A DNA stretch of 64,000 nt from Dioscorea cayenensis subsp. rotundata (Eukaryota; Streptophyta; Magnoliopsida; Dioscoreales; Dioscoreaceae): NCBI RefSeq assembly GCF_009730915.1, contig NC_052482.1:20800345-20864344 (forward strand). The letters run 5' to 3'. Shown one piece after another: positions 35,295-47,775 of the stretch. The notes below the pieces were generated by a model. It made no database searches, had not been told where the DNA came from, and worked only from the letters and a program-made list of their open reading frames with translations. Both the position numbers and the translations under genes were made by a program. Positions within the stretch are counted from its first letter, which is position 1. Every line of letters begins with the position of its first letter.

Positions 35295-36199
35295 TCCAAA
35301 ATTGGGATCATTAGGGTGCAAAGACTTTGTCATTGATATTACTACCATTTGTAGCTATCTGGACAGAAATGAAGTTATATATGCTCTGTAGTTTGTCAGG
35401 TTTGTGTTAAGTAAAGAATCAGAACTAAGAAATCAATAAGATCATCTTGGTGTTAAATACATTTGTTTTCTGCATGGCTTTTATAAGTTCAATTCGGTAT
35501 CATTGCATTACAACATGATTAACTTTTTGATAAGAACCTATAGTCCGATTAATATTAGGTAGCATAATTTTGCAGGACAGAATCAGATGCTTAACCCATG
35601 TTAAGATTATATTCAATCTGTTGGTGATTACAAACAGGTAACCAATATTTGTACAAAAGAGATTTATGATAAAAAATGTCACCATCAAACATGAGGAACC
35701 TAGTATTTATTGCATATATATTCCCGTACATCAACATGCCATCACCAATATCACCATCAAACATGATGAATTTAGTATTTATTATACATATTCCAGTGCA
35801 TCAACAAGCCAGACTAAGAAACTTAGATACTTGTTCACAAGGATGATACATCAAACAACTAAGACACGGTGGACAACAAACAACAAACACCAAACTGATC
35901 CTTCCTGCAATCTTCAGATTCCTTATTTAAAATATTTAATATTTTTTACTTGATGACACTCTTAATGCTTCGCAAATGCCTACGATACAGAGACGCATTC
36001 ATGCCACCTGCATCATAAGATGCTTATTATCATCAGGGATGAAAAATAATCGCGTGAAATTTAGACAATTATAAGAGTTAATGATTAAACCTGCGAAGAA
36101 CACGGAGGTCTCTTTATTCAATCTGAGACGAAGGGAAGAAAAATAAAAAAAAGAGCAAGAGAAAAATGAATTAGGCAAACTTTGTAATCAATGACTAAT
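35295..36199. other. Spacer between convergent genes, with possible extra exons of the GST gene
   Basis: Contains the DUF1218 3' UTR, then a repeat near 35675-35800 in which ACCATCAAACATGA(G/T)GAA occurs twice. On the minus strand, an acceptor/donor pair around 36104-36140 and an open tail with NASLYRRHLRSIKSVIK ending near 35950 look exon-like and may belong to an alternative 3' end of the GST gene. Confidence 0.35.
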
Positions 36200-38089
36200 T
36201 TATGAATTTGAGACAGGTGATAAATAACGCACTCCAAATCGCTTCTTAGTTACGGCAAGCAGCTCCTGAGGATCATGGCGGGTTTGAGTGTAGGCATCTA
36301 TGTTGTTTGACTCCTAAAAAGAGGTCATGCTTATAATTAACAAATGTCGAATGCCAATCAAGAAAACAACCAAAATTATGTACTTGTCAACCAATGTATT
36401 CACAGAACCAAACATATGAACCAAGTAGACAACATATAAAGCTGTGGTTCTTTGATTAGTGGAGTGAGCTAGAAGTGATCTTGGCCATACCTTAATCCAT
36501 AAATCCAGCTTGGGCCTGCCTTTGGTAATATCATAGTTCTTAACCTCCAACCAGAAAGTTTGAAATCTTTCAATAAATGGGGCATATGCTATATCCACCT
36601 GCAATTAGCATTCACCAAATCATCAGAATTCTGGATAGACAAAAGGAGAGCCTTAACACAATTCAGTAGTCATTTGCTCTAAAACATTTCTGTTGGATAT
36701 CCAGCAAAAGATGAACAATAAGCCAGAATCTTGTTGCATTAAATCGTTTATCAGGACTGTCGATGATTTTTCCTTAAACATGAATTGGTTCACAACAGAA
36801 AGACTATATAATCTAATAATCAATATCCCAAGCAAAAGGAAGTAAATTAAGAAGAAACAGAACTATAAGCTTCTTACCAGACTGAATGGACCGAGAAAGA
36901 AAGGCCCATCATCAAATTTCGACAGCGCATCCTCTATCTTATCATAAGCAGGACCTATAATACAAAGCAACCTCGCAAATCAATATATATCAGAACAAGG
37001 CCTTTCTCACGTTTCCTCATTCCAAGAAACAATGCTGATAATAGGAAAAAGTCAAGTTAATTTTTCTCACCAATTTCTTTCTCCACATCTCCAGTGGAAG
37101 TAAAGGCTTTATAATTAACAAGATTGAAGGTGTCCGAGTAAGAGAACAATTCCTCGGCAAACTCCCTCTTTGCAGGATCCTATATAGATTTTAAGACCAA
37201 TCTTTAGTCTTGAGCTTCTTAAACAGTTTGCAACTTTTTTTAAAAAAAAAAAACACTAAATGTGATACTTCAGATCATGTTAATCATACATCAGGAAGCA
37301 AAGCAGGGCCTTCAAACTGCTCATCAATATATTTGATCAAATCCAAACTCTCTCCTTTTACCTCATTGTTATGCTCCAAAGAAGGTACCTAAATTGAAAG
37401 CATCATCTATCAGTGAGCCCTAGAGACATCATCGTTGGAAAAATTAAACATACACACAAAATGTTGATGAACAACACCAGCACTAAATAAACCAAAAGGA
37501 TCAAAAACAAGCTATGCACAATCCAAAAGACAAATCTGCATCCAAAAGAACATAAATCTAATACCTTATTTCCAGGGTAAACTTTCTCCTTGTACCAAGA
37601 AGGCCTATTTTGCAGATCAATAGGGACCAATTTTATCTTCTCCTGCAATCCCTGCTCACAATAATAATCAAACAACAACACTCAAACATCAAAACCCCCA
37701 TCTCCCAAACAAAATTAAAGAAATCTCAGATCAAAAGAAGAACCTTGACGTTTCTAGCAATCCAAGTGCGTTGGGCATAAGGACATATATAAGATACATA
37801 CAACCTTCAATCCATAAACCACAAAATCACCAAATCATACAACAAAATCACAACTTTAATCAACCACAAAGAAAAAAAAAAACAGAAGAAAAATTCACCT
37901 CGTTGTTCCATCAAACAAATTTGGTGGACTGGAAGTGGAATCCAACACAGGAGGCAGCACTTCCTTCACAAATCTATAAAATTCATCAAAAAAAAACAAC
38001 AGAAATCAATCAAAAACAATGAATAAATTCAAGAACTGAATCAAAGTTCACAAATTTCTAGCACTTTACCCGCTTGACAGTGTTGCCAT
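36200..38089 (-). CDS. GSTL: Lambda-class glutathione S-transferase
   Basis: Nine exons: 38070-38089, 37899-37973, 37744-37804, 37565-37651, 37290-37388, 37071-37179, 36878-36954, 36491-36598, 36200-36313, all phase-consistent, giving 249 residues. The thioredoxin-like N-terminal domain has RLYVSYICPYAQRTWIARN, where the Cys of CPYAQR marks lambda GSTs (Cys replaces the Ser of other classes), and VYPGNKVPSLEHN and GESLDLIKYID form the glutathione site. The all-helical domain has DIAYAPFIERFQTFWLEVK. Lambda GSTs reduce glutathionylated flavonols and similar quinone-type adducts rather than conjugating glutathione, in cytosol or plastid. No transit peptide is obvious (MATLSSGFVKEVLPPVLDST), suggesting cytosol. 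The final exon as read ends KKRFGVRYLSPVSNS; most lambda GSTs end soon after KKRF, so the last residues are uncertain. Confidence 0.92.
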
Positions 38090-39586
38090 TCTCGTTCTCA
38101 ATCTCTTAACCTTTTTCGTGTGTGTTGGGATTCGAGAGCTTGGTGGAGTTAATATATGCATTTGGGTCCAGTGAATGGGGCCGGATTGGCGTCTTGATTC
38201 AGTGGAGGAGGTTAGAGAAAGGGTCCAATTGGCAGGTTAATGCAGAATATGATAAAATGAATGTGACAAACATTGGAAATGGATGAAATTTTCATTTTTG
38301 TCAAGCCATTATATCACATTTGCTAATCAGTGACATCATTTATATGATTTTAAATTAATTTTACTTCATGTTTCTGTATGCGTACAAATATTGGTACAAA
38401 TTCAGATATATATATATATATAATGAATAAATCATAATTTATTTATAAAAAAAACAACAACAATAAAATTTTGGTAAAAAAAATAATAATAAAACTAGAC
38501 CGACAAACATAAATGATAAACATAACACAACAAATTAAAAAGTTAAGTTACAAACTAGAAAAAAAATATTAAAACTATCATTTTTTTATCCGTCAGAATT
38601 TTTTTAAAAAAATAGATAAATCACATTATAAAAAAAGGTAGTACAATTTATTACAATAAAAGTCAAAAAAACAAACCAACGAAATAAAGCAAGTAAGAAA
38701 TTAAATCACCAGAAATGATCCGGACAAAAATTCTCAAAAACAACCCTGGAAAAAGGATCTTCTACTAAAGAGACCCTAAAATTAAATTTAATATGCCAGA
38801 AGTGAAAATAATTAAATAAAATAAAAACTAAAATATATACAGAGAAACAACGAAACAATGAAGAAATTAAAAGAAGAAAGTTGGGGCAGCAGATCGCAAA
38901 AAATGGATTTATTTTTTTATCAGTTATAAAATATAACTCATTTTTTATTGTACCAATTAATTATATGAATTTTTTTATAAAAAAATTGCATGTGGTTCAT
39001 AAACTGAACATTTAAAGAGATTTAAATTTAGGGATTGATGACTCGATTTTTATGCACAGCTTTTAATATGGCGGATGTTCTTTACCGATTGTATATTTTA
39101 TCGAAAACCTTTGAGACACATTGAGAGAGCAATAAATAAATAAGTTTATTTTATTTTCTAAAACCCCGTTAAACTTTTTATTTTGTCAATTTTCTTTGTA
39201 AGGCCACTTAACCATCTCAGTGGTTTTGTGCAACGCATACAATTTTGTTTTGCATGCTACTTTATATTTATACTTTTTTTTTTTAATATTTTGAATTTTT
39301 TTTTTTTGGGATGAACGGACAGGTCACAATTAAAGAGGAGCTCTCACCTTGAGATGGGATTCAACCTTCCGTGTTTGTCTTAGTGTTAATAGACTAAGAA
39401 TGTTGGTATATTTTTGGAGGTTTATCTGTTTTTTTTTTAAATTACATATTAGGTATTCCATTGCCTTATGAAACGTCATGCATGATGAGATATGGTGCAC
39501 AATGACTAAATTCTCTCAAAAATTCATGGGGAAAAAGTTTGGAGCGGGAATAACGCTCAAATTGCAAATCCCCAGGCAAAATCTAT
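38090..39586. other. GST promoter and AT-rich spacer with a LINE-like 3' scrap
   Basis: Promoter region of the GST gene, then AT-rich DNA. Around 38600-38790 the text (AATAGATAAATCACATTAT ... AACAACCCTGGAAAAAGGATC) resembles, in the same orientation, the minus-strand LINE 3' UTR at 7.70-7.86 kb, so it is probably an older copy of that family. No gene. Confidence 0.4.
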
Positions 39587-40386
39587 GTTGTCAAATCCAA
39601 TCTGGTCATACCAGTTTGGCCAAAAAAAAATCAGAAACCGGCCATGAGATCGGTCCGGCTACCTCTTTGACTCGGTGTTGAATTAACTCAAGTAAAAACG
39701 GGTGATTTGGCCGGTTAGCCTAAAAACCGGTCGGCCCGGCCAGATCTCCCAGGCTAAAAGAAAATATTTTTTTTAAAAAAAAATTTCGGTGGTGCAAAAG
39801 AAGTGAAAGAGCGGAGGAGACGAGGGAGAAGCTGGTGGTGAGACGAGGTGAGGGAGAGGCTGTGAGAGGGACAAAAATAAAAAAAAACTGAGAAAGTGAG
39901 GATATGGCTGGAGAGAGAGAGAAAGAACGCCCGTATGAGAGAAAGTGCGGATCTGGCCGAAGAGAGAGAGAGAGTGTGTATGTGAATGTGTGCACGTGAT
40001 TATTTATATATTTATTTATTTATTTTGTAAGTCCCGAAAGTATCCTAGGGGTGAGACAATGTGATGTGATTAGAATTATTAGGGTGTTTTTAAAATATTT
40101 TATATTTTTAAAAAATCAGTATATAAAATTAAAATTTTAAATATTAAGATTAATTGTAAATCAAAGAAAAGATATATGTAAATAAAGGTTTAATTATCAT
40201 ATTTAATTAATTGTATTTTTTTAATTATTAAATTATAAGTTATATTATTTTTATTATTATTAATTATTATAATATATTTTTTAATTTTTTTTATTAATCT
40301 TGGTTCAACCCCGGTTTAATCTGGTCAAACCTATTGATCCCTGATTACTGTGAATGATCAGGTCAATGTCCGGGTCTGACAACCTT
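39587..40386. mobile_element. Possible non-autonomous TIR DNA transposon (~0.8 kb)
   Basis: The left end GTTGTCAAATCCAATCTGGTC and the reverse complement of the right end (GTTGTCAGACCCGGACATTG) share a GTTGTCA start. Subterminal CCGG-rich motifs (ACCGGCC, GGTCCGG, GGCCCGGCC at 39638-39740; CCCCGG, CCGGGT near the right end) are typical of such elements. The interior is AT-rich and non-coding. No convincing target duplication seen, so the ends are tentative. Confidence 0.4.
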
Positions 40387-40392
40387 GATAAT

Positions 40393-40397
<5 letters not shown>

Positions 40398-40429
<32 letters not shown>
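40398..40429. repeat. (TA)n microsatellite
   Basis: Long alternating AT tract, with AATAATAATA just before it. Confidence 0.9.
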
Positions 40430-40430
<1 letters not shown>

Positions 40431-40435
40431 CGGGT

Positions 40436-40812
40436 GTGTGCAGTGCAACAACAACACAAACACCGGCGATACCGGCCTTAATCACTCCGGCCAATCTATG
40501 CAAGGCAACCTCACTCCATCCGTGCTCATCCTCAATCATCTCCACCACCTTCATCTCAATCCCCATCCCTGAATTCCTCAGTTCCTTCAAGCACTTGTCT
40601 AATCTTGACCTCAGCTGAGCAGTATCTGAGCCTAGTCGGCAACTTCAGCTCCTCATGTTCATTGCTAATTAAAACTGATGACGAGCAAGTTGAAAGGAAT
40701 GGTGGAATATGTTTTGGATCAGCATTTGGTTGGTGCTGGGATTTGCAGTTTAGTTTGTGGCGTATTAATGTTCAACAAACCCCGGATAAGGAATCGCAGG
40801 AGGCGTAAGAAG
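40436..40812 (+). pseudogene. Deleted relic of an LRR receptor-like protein gene
   Basis: The first part reads GVQCNNNTNTG...GQSMQGNLTPSVLILNHLHHL, aligning with GVHCNSNNSG...QLLQGNLTESLLNLTHLHYL in the RLP copies downstream; a shifted frame continues IPEFLSSFKHLSNLDLS. The sequence then jumps to a segment resembling the acidic juxtamembrane/transmembrane end (DDEQVERNGG, then a tryptophan-rich hydrophobic run). Nearly all LRRs between them are gone, and the frame shifts several times. This is an old, internally deleted member of the RLP cluster. Confidence 0.68.
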
Positions 40813-42589
40813 ATGCAGGTTAACTGTTTGAAGAAATGCCTTTTAAAGATGTAGATTAACTGTTTGAAGAAATGCCTTTTAGAGGAATCCTTATTCAAGA
40901 AAGCTTTGTTTTTTCACTTCATGCAGTTCATTTAATTGTTCAGCTACAAAGCCAAGGCTTTCGGTGTTCCTGTTCCAGAAAGCAATTGTACGCCATGCTT
41001 GTCGATTATCAGAACTAGAAGACACTATTCTATGCAAGTACTCTGGAGAAATCCATTCTACAAGATCTTTTCTTGCAGCACCACAGTGAGTACCATGTGC
41101 TTATAATTTTATATACTATTATAAGTTTGATTTTGTATTAGTTTTATAAACATCTAGAAGTTATTTAGTTTTTATGATGATATCAAAAGGTAACCAAACT
41201 GCAACTTCAATTGCACTCTATGTCACATTTGCGTAGGCTGCTCGCTTCTGTGTCACTCTACATCCTGCACATCAATGGTCATCTTTACCGTCTTGATTCA
41301 CTCTATTATACATTGATATTACAGCGAATTTCATTCCCCAACTAAAGCCAGGCGTGTATCATGTGCCATTGCATCTTTCTTTATCATGATTTCATTTAAT
41401 GTTAGTTTTGTTATCATCTTCAATTACTAATATTTTGTTGTTAAACTATATGCCTATATATGTATCTTCTTTTATTAAGTTATTTCAGTTCTATCTATTT
41501 ATCCTGAGAAGTGGTTAGACATATGTGAGAAATGCTATGTCAAACAAAAAGCTTTCCTGAAATCCCGTCCCGAATGATGTGGCATCCACGTCAGATGGTG
41601 TGAGATGTGGTTGTGACGTGGATGCCCCGTCACTCAAGATGTAATTTTGGGAAAGCTATTTAATTGATTTAACATTATTTAACATGCATATCTATATATC
41701 TATAAACTGGGAGAGGATGGCCGCATTTGAGATTGTGATCTTGCAGCATGAATTCTTGCTCCACTAGCAACTAGTGTTCATGGTCCACAAACTCCATTCT
41801 CTTCTCTTTTTTTTTTATCTCTCTCTCTGCAAAACGGAATATTTAGCTTATGGGTTAGGCCGTACAACAAACAAACAAGTTCCAACAACAACCTCTGAAC
41901 TTCAACACCTGTTGATCAGTTGCAACCGCTAAACTTCTAACCAGCTTCCCTTTTCATTCCTTGTCCCTCACTTGCCATGGCGGTTGGGGGTGGGGCTTTA
42001 GTACCTAGTCTAGGATAGTTTGAGAGAGCTTAAAATGACAGCAACCCTTATACCAAAAGATCCTGGGCCAACCAGAAACAGAGAAACTTTCAGAAACCCC
42101 TCCTATCTTAAAGGAGACTATGGAGAAAATGAAATCCTTTGTGTGAGAGTGTGTGAACTAATATGGAGTTACCTTTATGAACACAGAAAACAATGCAGAC
42201 CTTGCTGTTCGGCAAGTTTTTGGAGAGAGCCCTGCTAGTGGACCTAGTTTAGCTTCCGCTTAAACTGTCGATATTCAAGCCATCTTATGGCAGGGGCCTT
42301 GGACTAGGGCTAGCACAATCCTCCAACTTGTCCCCTAGACAGAGAATTTCCAACACATTTAAAAAATTTCATACTTCAGCCATCTGGATCCTACTTCACT
42401 ATCTTCATGTTGAATATCGGAATGTAGAGATGTTTGAAATTATTGGCTCTAATTTTTGAAAACTTCTAAAGGTTGATGAGTTCACTACAAATATTTTCAG
42501 GGTAAAGTTTGTCAGAATTTGGGCTGAAATAGATTTAGCTCGACTGTTGAAGAGGGGATATACATCATGTGGTAGCTATCTTGTAAGTA
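40813..42589. other. Spacer with small repeats and a foldback element
   Basis: A 37-bp unit (GTTAACTGTTTGAAGAAATG-CCTTTTA) is tandemly doubled at about 40818-40881. A foldback element lies at 41550-41657. No gene identified. Confidence 0.45.
41550..41657. mobile_element. Small foldback MITE
   Basis: The left arm AGCTTTCCTGAAAT...TGTGGCATCCACGTCA and the right arm TGACGTGGATGCCCC...TTTTGGGAAAGCT are inverted copies of ~44 bp (the inner 13 bp GGCATCCACGTCA are perfect), separated by about 20 bp. A single element of 108 bp; superfamily not determined. Confidence 0.55.
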
Positions 42590-42900
42590 ATCCAGTGTAT
42601 TTCTCATTTCTTTGTCCCCCATGGCAAGTGGGGGACAAGCTCCTCCACCTCCTCCTCAAGCTTCACAATCCTGGGCTAAGGTTGCTTCCTCAGCCATTCG
42701 TAATTCTGATATTTTTCCTCTCCATAATCCCCAAATCCTAGCCAAACTTAAAGACTCCTCTTCTGATTTCATTAAACTAGATGGAGATACCTTCTCCTGA
42801 GCTCCGCCTGAGATTCCAAAACTCGCTGATACTACTGGTGTTGGTGTTTTGGTGGGAGCTTCCTTCATGGACACGATTTAAAAATTTGAGGCTTAAAATT
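42590..42900 (+). mobile_element. LINE ORF1 (Gag-like, DUF4283) N-terminal fragment
   Basis: One frame reads PPQASQSWAKVASSAIRN and FPLHNPQILAKLKDSSSDFI, then IKLDGDTFS and, after a stop, RLRFQNSL-like sequence. SWAKV near the start and an LRFQNSL motif are characteristic of the N-terminal part of plant LINE ORF1 proteins. Only ~300 bp remain, with stops. Confidence 0.5.
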
Positions 42901-43031
42901 GACAAAACAACCATGGATTGATGATCCTTTTGATGGTTACTTCTAAAAAATCTTGTCACGTTTTTTTACATCTTATCTTTTTATGGTAGAGTTAATTAAT
43001 TTTAATAATTTTACGTGATTCTTGCATCAGC

Positions 43032-43202
43032 CACAATTGCTATAAATTGAGTATTTATGTTTGACTATATATGTACATAATAAACCTTCATATAAACTTT
43101 TTTTTTTTTTTGATAAATCTTCATATGAACTTTGTATCTATATATCTTTGGATTGAGGGAAAGAGAGATGAAAGAAATCCTGTGTTGTGACTTCAAACAT
43201 TT
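43032..43202 (+). other. Left end of the duplicated RLP block (copy 1)
   Basis: The sequence from GCCACAATTGCTAT...TTGAGTATTT...TTTGAC.ATATATG matches 48818-48864. The first bases also match the tail of the RLP relic there (ATIAIN-stop). Contains a T-tract at 43099-43110. No gene. Confidence 0.55.
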
Positions 43203-43935
43203 GACTTGAATGTTTGGAATTCACTAGTTAGTATGTATTCTTCATTTCATTAATATATGCTCAAGATAAAGATTAACATTACCAATTCATTAAAATCTCT
43301 AAAATGGTGGTGCAATATAGTCTTATCTACAAGCTTGGATTAAAAATTACCACTCTTTTTCTGATAAGCCACCATGAAGATGACTAAAGAGTAATCAATC
43401 TCATGGACAATCTCAATCTTTAAACACAACATTGACTTGAATGTTTAAAAGTCAATTGAATGCCATCTAATTATTAATATTTATTCTTCATTTCAGTTGT
43501 ATATCCTCAGGATAAGGATAACATTACCAGTTGATTATAACGTCTAACATGGTTGTGCAATGTATTCCCACCTACAAGCTTGGATTAAAAATTACCACTC
43601 ATTTTCTAAATGAACCACCATGAAGATGACTGAAAAGTAATCAATCTCATGTCTAATCTCAATCCTTAACATTGGCTTGAATCTTTAAAAGTCAATTGAA
43701 TGTCATTCGATTATTCTTATTATTATTCTTCATTTCAGTTGTATATTCTCAGGATAGTGATAGCATCACTAATACATTACAATCTTGGGCATGGTTGTGC
43801 AATGTATTCTCATCTACAAGTTAGGATTAAAAACTACCACTCATTTTCTGATGAACAAACTTGGGCCATTATGAAGATGACTGAAGAGTGATCAATCTCA
43901 TGCCTAACCTCAATCCTTAAACATAGCATTGACTT
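43203..43935 (+). repeat. Three ~240 bp tandem repeats upstream of RLP copy 1
   Basis: Each unit has GACTTGAATGTTTAAAAGTC, TTCTTCATTTCAGTTGTATAT-CTCAGGATA, ATGGTTGTGCAATGTATTC, CTACAAGCTTGGATTAAAAA and ATGAAGATGACTGAA.AGT. Starts near 43203, 43434 and 43676; a fragment of a fourth begins about 43929. Unit divergence is roughly 10-15% by eye. Confidence 0.88.
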
Positions 43936-44147
43936 AGAATGTTTCTCTCTTATTATCTCATATATGTATATCATGCTTCAAAGTTGACCATCCAAATAGG
44001 TGATTATCAATTGGTTGTAAGGCTATCAGCTAGTGACATGGTTGTGCACTGCCTCAGCTGTTTACAACATGAAATTAGAAAGGAAGAATCTCTATATATA
44101 TGGAACAAACAAAACAGGGATTATTCATTAATCAATAATTGGATCAA

Positions 44148-47100
44148 ATGGCTGATAAATCAGTATTACTCATTCTAGCTCTCATGCTCATTCATGGCAG
44201 CCAAGTCAGTGGTTGCCTAAAGTCTGAACACAATGCTCTTCTTAACTTCAAAGCAAACCTCATAGACCAACATGACAGTCTCTCATCCTGGAACGAGAGT
44301 AGCAAAGACTGCTGCAAATGGGCAGGTGTTCACTGCAACAGCAACAACTCTGGCCACGTCGTTCGCCTTGATCTCTCCAGCCAGTTACTGCAAGGCAACC
44401 TCACTGAATCCCTACTCAACCTCACTCATCTCCATTACCTTGATCTCAGCTTCAACTGCTTCAAGAACAATCCAATTCCCAAGTTCATTGGCTCATTAAA
44501 GCACTTGGTTTATCTCAATCTTCGTATCTCATGTTTCACCGGAGTTATACCTCATGAGCTCGGCAACCTCTCCAGGCTAAAGTTTCTTGATCTCAATGAC
44601 TATTATTTGTATGACTATTATTATTATGGCAATTATAATTATGACACCATAATTGATGATGCTGCATGGCTATCTCATCTCTCTTCTTTGAGATACTTAA
44701 ACATGCAAAGCGTGACACTCACTGGAGTGACAAACATCATGCAATCTCTCAACAATCTTCCACACCTTGAAGAAGTTTATCTAAGGCAGTGTTCCATGGA
44801 AAAGTCTTCCTCAGTCTTTCCCAGACCTCAACTTCACATCCTTAACTATCATGGACATTGGAGCGAACAACTTGGATAACATTAGTATTCCAGACTGGCT
44901 TTTCAGAATACCCAACCTGGTTCTTCTGTATTTGGATGTCTGTGGCTTCACTGGCACCATCCCTTCCTCTGTTGGCAATGCAACAAAGCTCGAGTTTCTA
45001 GACTTGAATCAGAACATGGACATGTCTGGTGACATTCCAAGAGAACTTTGGGAACCTCTGCAAAATCCAGCAACTTTATTTTGGTGGTTATACTTTCTCT
45101 GGTCAGAGCTTGGTGGATTTTGAACATGCATTCTCTGGATGCATCAAGAACAGTTTGAGTGTGTTATCATTCAAAGGTGGCTGGATGACGGGTATTTTGC
45201 CAGATTGGCTGGGTGATCTCGGAAACCTCACTGAGCTTGACCTTTCAGAGAATCACTTCTCTGGCTCTATACCTGAATCCCTTGGAAGACTTTCAAGGCT
45301 GAAATCCGTGGATCTTTCAGACAATGATTTGAGTGGCACCATCCCTGTCTCCATTGGAAGACTCTCATCACTGCAAAATTTGAACCTCGCATCTAACCAG
45401 TTGACTGGTATTATTCCTCAGAGTTTGGGACAGTTCTCGGAGCTAGAAACTTTGGATCTCAGTGACAACAACTTCAACTTCTCAGTCATCACTGAAGCTC
45501 ACTTTGCTAATCTAACCAGTCTCAAAGATTTAAACCTGCGGGAAGCTTACTTAGTTCTTAATATAAGCTCTGATTGGCTTCCAAGGTTTAAAGCCAACAG
45601 CATAGACTTGAGGTCCTGCAAAGTAGGGCCTAAGTTTCCTGCATGGCTGGAAAATCAGGTGAACCTTTCAACACTGATGATGTCTAGTGCTTGGATCGAG
45701 GACTCCATGCCTGACTGGTTCTGGAACATCACATACACCATGACTTTCTTGGATCTCGCTTACAATGAGATCACTGGATTTTTGCCTACTCACTTGAACT
45801 TTCAACCTCAACTACAGAGAGTTGCTCTTTTGCTAGGCTTCAATCTCTTTGAGGGTTCTGTGCCAAATTTTCCTCCTAATCTTGCAGTACTGGACTTAAC
45901 CAACAACTCACTATCAGGAACCATTCCTTCTGACCTTGGAGACATGATGAATTCATCTCAACTCGTTCTCCTCTCTTTCTCTTCAAACAACCTGGAAGGT
46001 GGTATTCCAAATTTTCTTTGTAACTTCATAAGCCTTGCCATTCTGGACTTGTCGAAGAATCATTTGACCGGAGGGATCCCAGATTGCTGGAACAATTCCA
46101 AAACACTGGGACACCTGAACCTGGCTAATAACATGCTCGAAGGTGGTCTTCCAGGTTCTATAGGTTCTCTGCAATCACTTCGAGTGTTGGACTTAAATAA
46201 CAATAATTTGCATGGAGAGTTTCCATCTTTTCTAAAAAACTGCACTTCTCTAATCACTATTGATCTTGGCCACAACAAGTTCACTGGCAAAATCCCAACT
46301 TGGGTGAACCAAGTCATGATTTCACTCATGATACTCAACTTGGGATCAAATGATTTCTCAGGTGATTTACCTTTATTATCTAATCTCACTCTGCTTCATT
46401 TCTTGGATCTTTCCCATAATAGTTTCACAGGAATTATACCGAAATCTTACGGGAACTTCAGCAACATGGTAAATGGTAGTCAGGATGGTGGAGCATCATT
46501 TTTTTATCAATGGGTTTTCGCATTTTTTTGAACATGTCTGTGCAAACAAAAGGGGCAAATTTCCAGTTCGGCAATTTGCTATCATTTTTAAGACTCATGG
46601 ATCTCTCCGCCAACCATTTGTCAGGCCAAATCCCTGAAGAAATACCTGACTTGCTTGCCTTGCAAAGCTTGGATTTATCAGGTAATCATCTGACTGGTCA
46701 AATTCCAGCAGATATTGGTCTTATGCGTTCACTGGAGTCTCTTGATCTCTCAAGAAATGGCCTTACTGGACCTATTCCAACAAGCCTGTCTACATTGGAT
46801 TCACTTGGTTACTTGAACTTGTCTTGCAATAATCTGTCAGGAGAAATTCCATTTATTGACCATTTGACAACATTCGATGACCCATCTATTTATGTTGGTA
46901 ATCTCAATCTTTGTGGATCTCCATTGCAAAAGAACTGCACAAGTAATAGTACAAGCCAAAATGAAGATGAAGAAGATGAAGGTGGAAATGATGGAATGCT
47001 TTGGATATATATTGGTTTGGTATCAGGTTTTGTTGTTGGTTTCTGGACAGTGTTCGGCATAATTCTGTTCAACAAGATGTGGAGGTATGCTTATTTTAGA

Positions 47101-47223
47101 TTTGTGGATTATTTATTTGACAAGGTTTATGTGATGGTTGCTGTGGCCATATCAAAGCTCAGGAGGAATTTGGTGAAGATGAAATTAAGGTTGATGGGAG
47201 CTCTGCTTGCTGCTAATAATTAA
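44148..47223 (+). pseudogene. LRR receptor-like protein (RLP), copy 1, frame-broken
   Basis: Encodes an RLP of about 1020 residues. It has a signal peptide (VLLILALMLIHGSQVSG), a Cys-rich LRRNT cap (SSKDCCKWAGVHCNSNNSG) and about 25 plant-type LRRs (LxxLxLxxNxLxGxIP). After a short island come the last LRRs, LCGSPLQKNC, an acidic NEDEEDEGG juxtamembrane, one membrane helix (WIYIGLVSGFVVGFWTVFGI) and a short basic tail with no kinase. It is of the EIX/Cf class that binds microbial or peptide ligands and signals through SOBIR1/BAK1. The frame breaks three times against copy 2: one extra base near 44802 (GGAAAAGT versus GACAGT), one near 45047 (AACTTTGGG versus GCTTGGG), and a shift by 46531 in T-tracts. 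All lie in or next to homopolymers, so real decay and assembly error are both possible. The true ATG is at 44148. Confidence 0.85.
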
Positions 47224-47775
47224 TGTTGTTGTGTTGGCTTCTTAAGGAATTAGTATGCAATGTATCTTTATTGAAGAACATATTGTTATTTCAGAATTAG
47301 TATGCTTAACGAGATTGTACCTTTATTGAAGAACATATTGCATAGTTTAATATATGAATAGTGTGCATGCTAGATTTGATTTGAAGCTTAGTAGTCATTT
47401 TATGTTTTATGTTTTGGTTTTTATTGGATCCTTTTGCCTGTTTTATGTTTTTTTTTTAATAAAAGTGTAGAAAAATCACATACATGTAGTTTTGTAGTGC
47501 ACCCTTATATATTTCAGTTCAAAGTCTAATGGATCTAGTTTTATTCTTTGCTTTTCTTATGTTCTATACTCTTGTACCTTGTTGTTTGTTCTTTTAATAA
47601 ATATGATTTATCTATTTAAAAAAAACACACAGACAATATTCAAGCCCTTGTGAGTAGGAAGAGAATGGGGTAACCTTGTAAAGCGGAAAAAATCTAAAAA
47701 AAAAAAACTGCATTCATATGCGCAGTTAACCATCAGTTTAATTGATATCAATTCAAAATATATTTCCAGAAGCGT
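47224..47775. other. RLP copy 1 3' flank
   Basis: 3' UTR, then AT-rich sequence with a LINE-like end (TTTTAATAAATATGATTTATC with A-tract near 47594-47626). It matches the flank of RLP copy 2 (58354-58800). Confidence 0.5.

Noticed and set aside
42000-42240. 72-codon plus-strand frame with Cys-rich end
   Set aside because: No homology recognised, no start or splice context.
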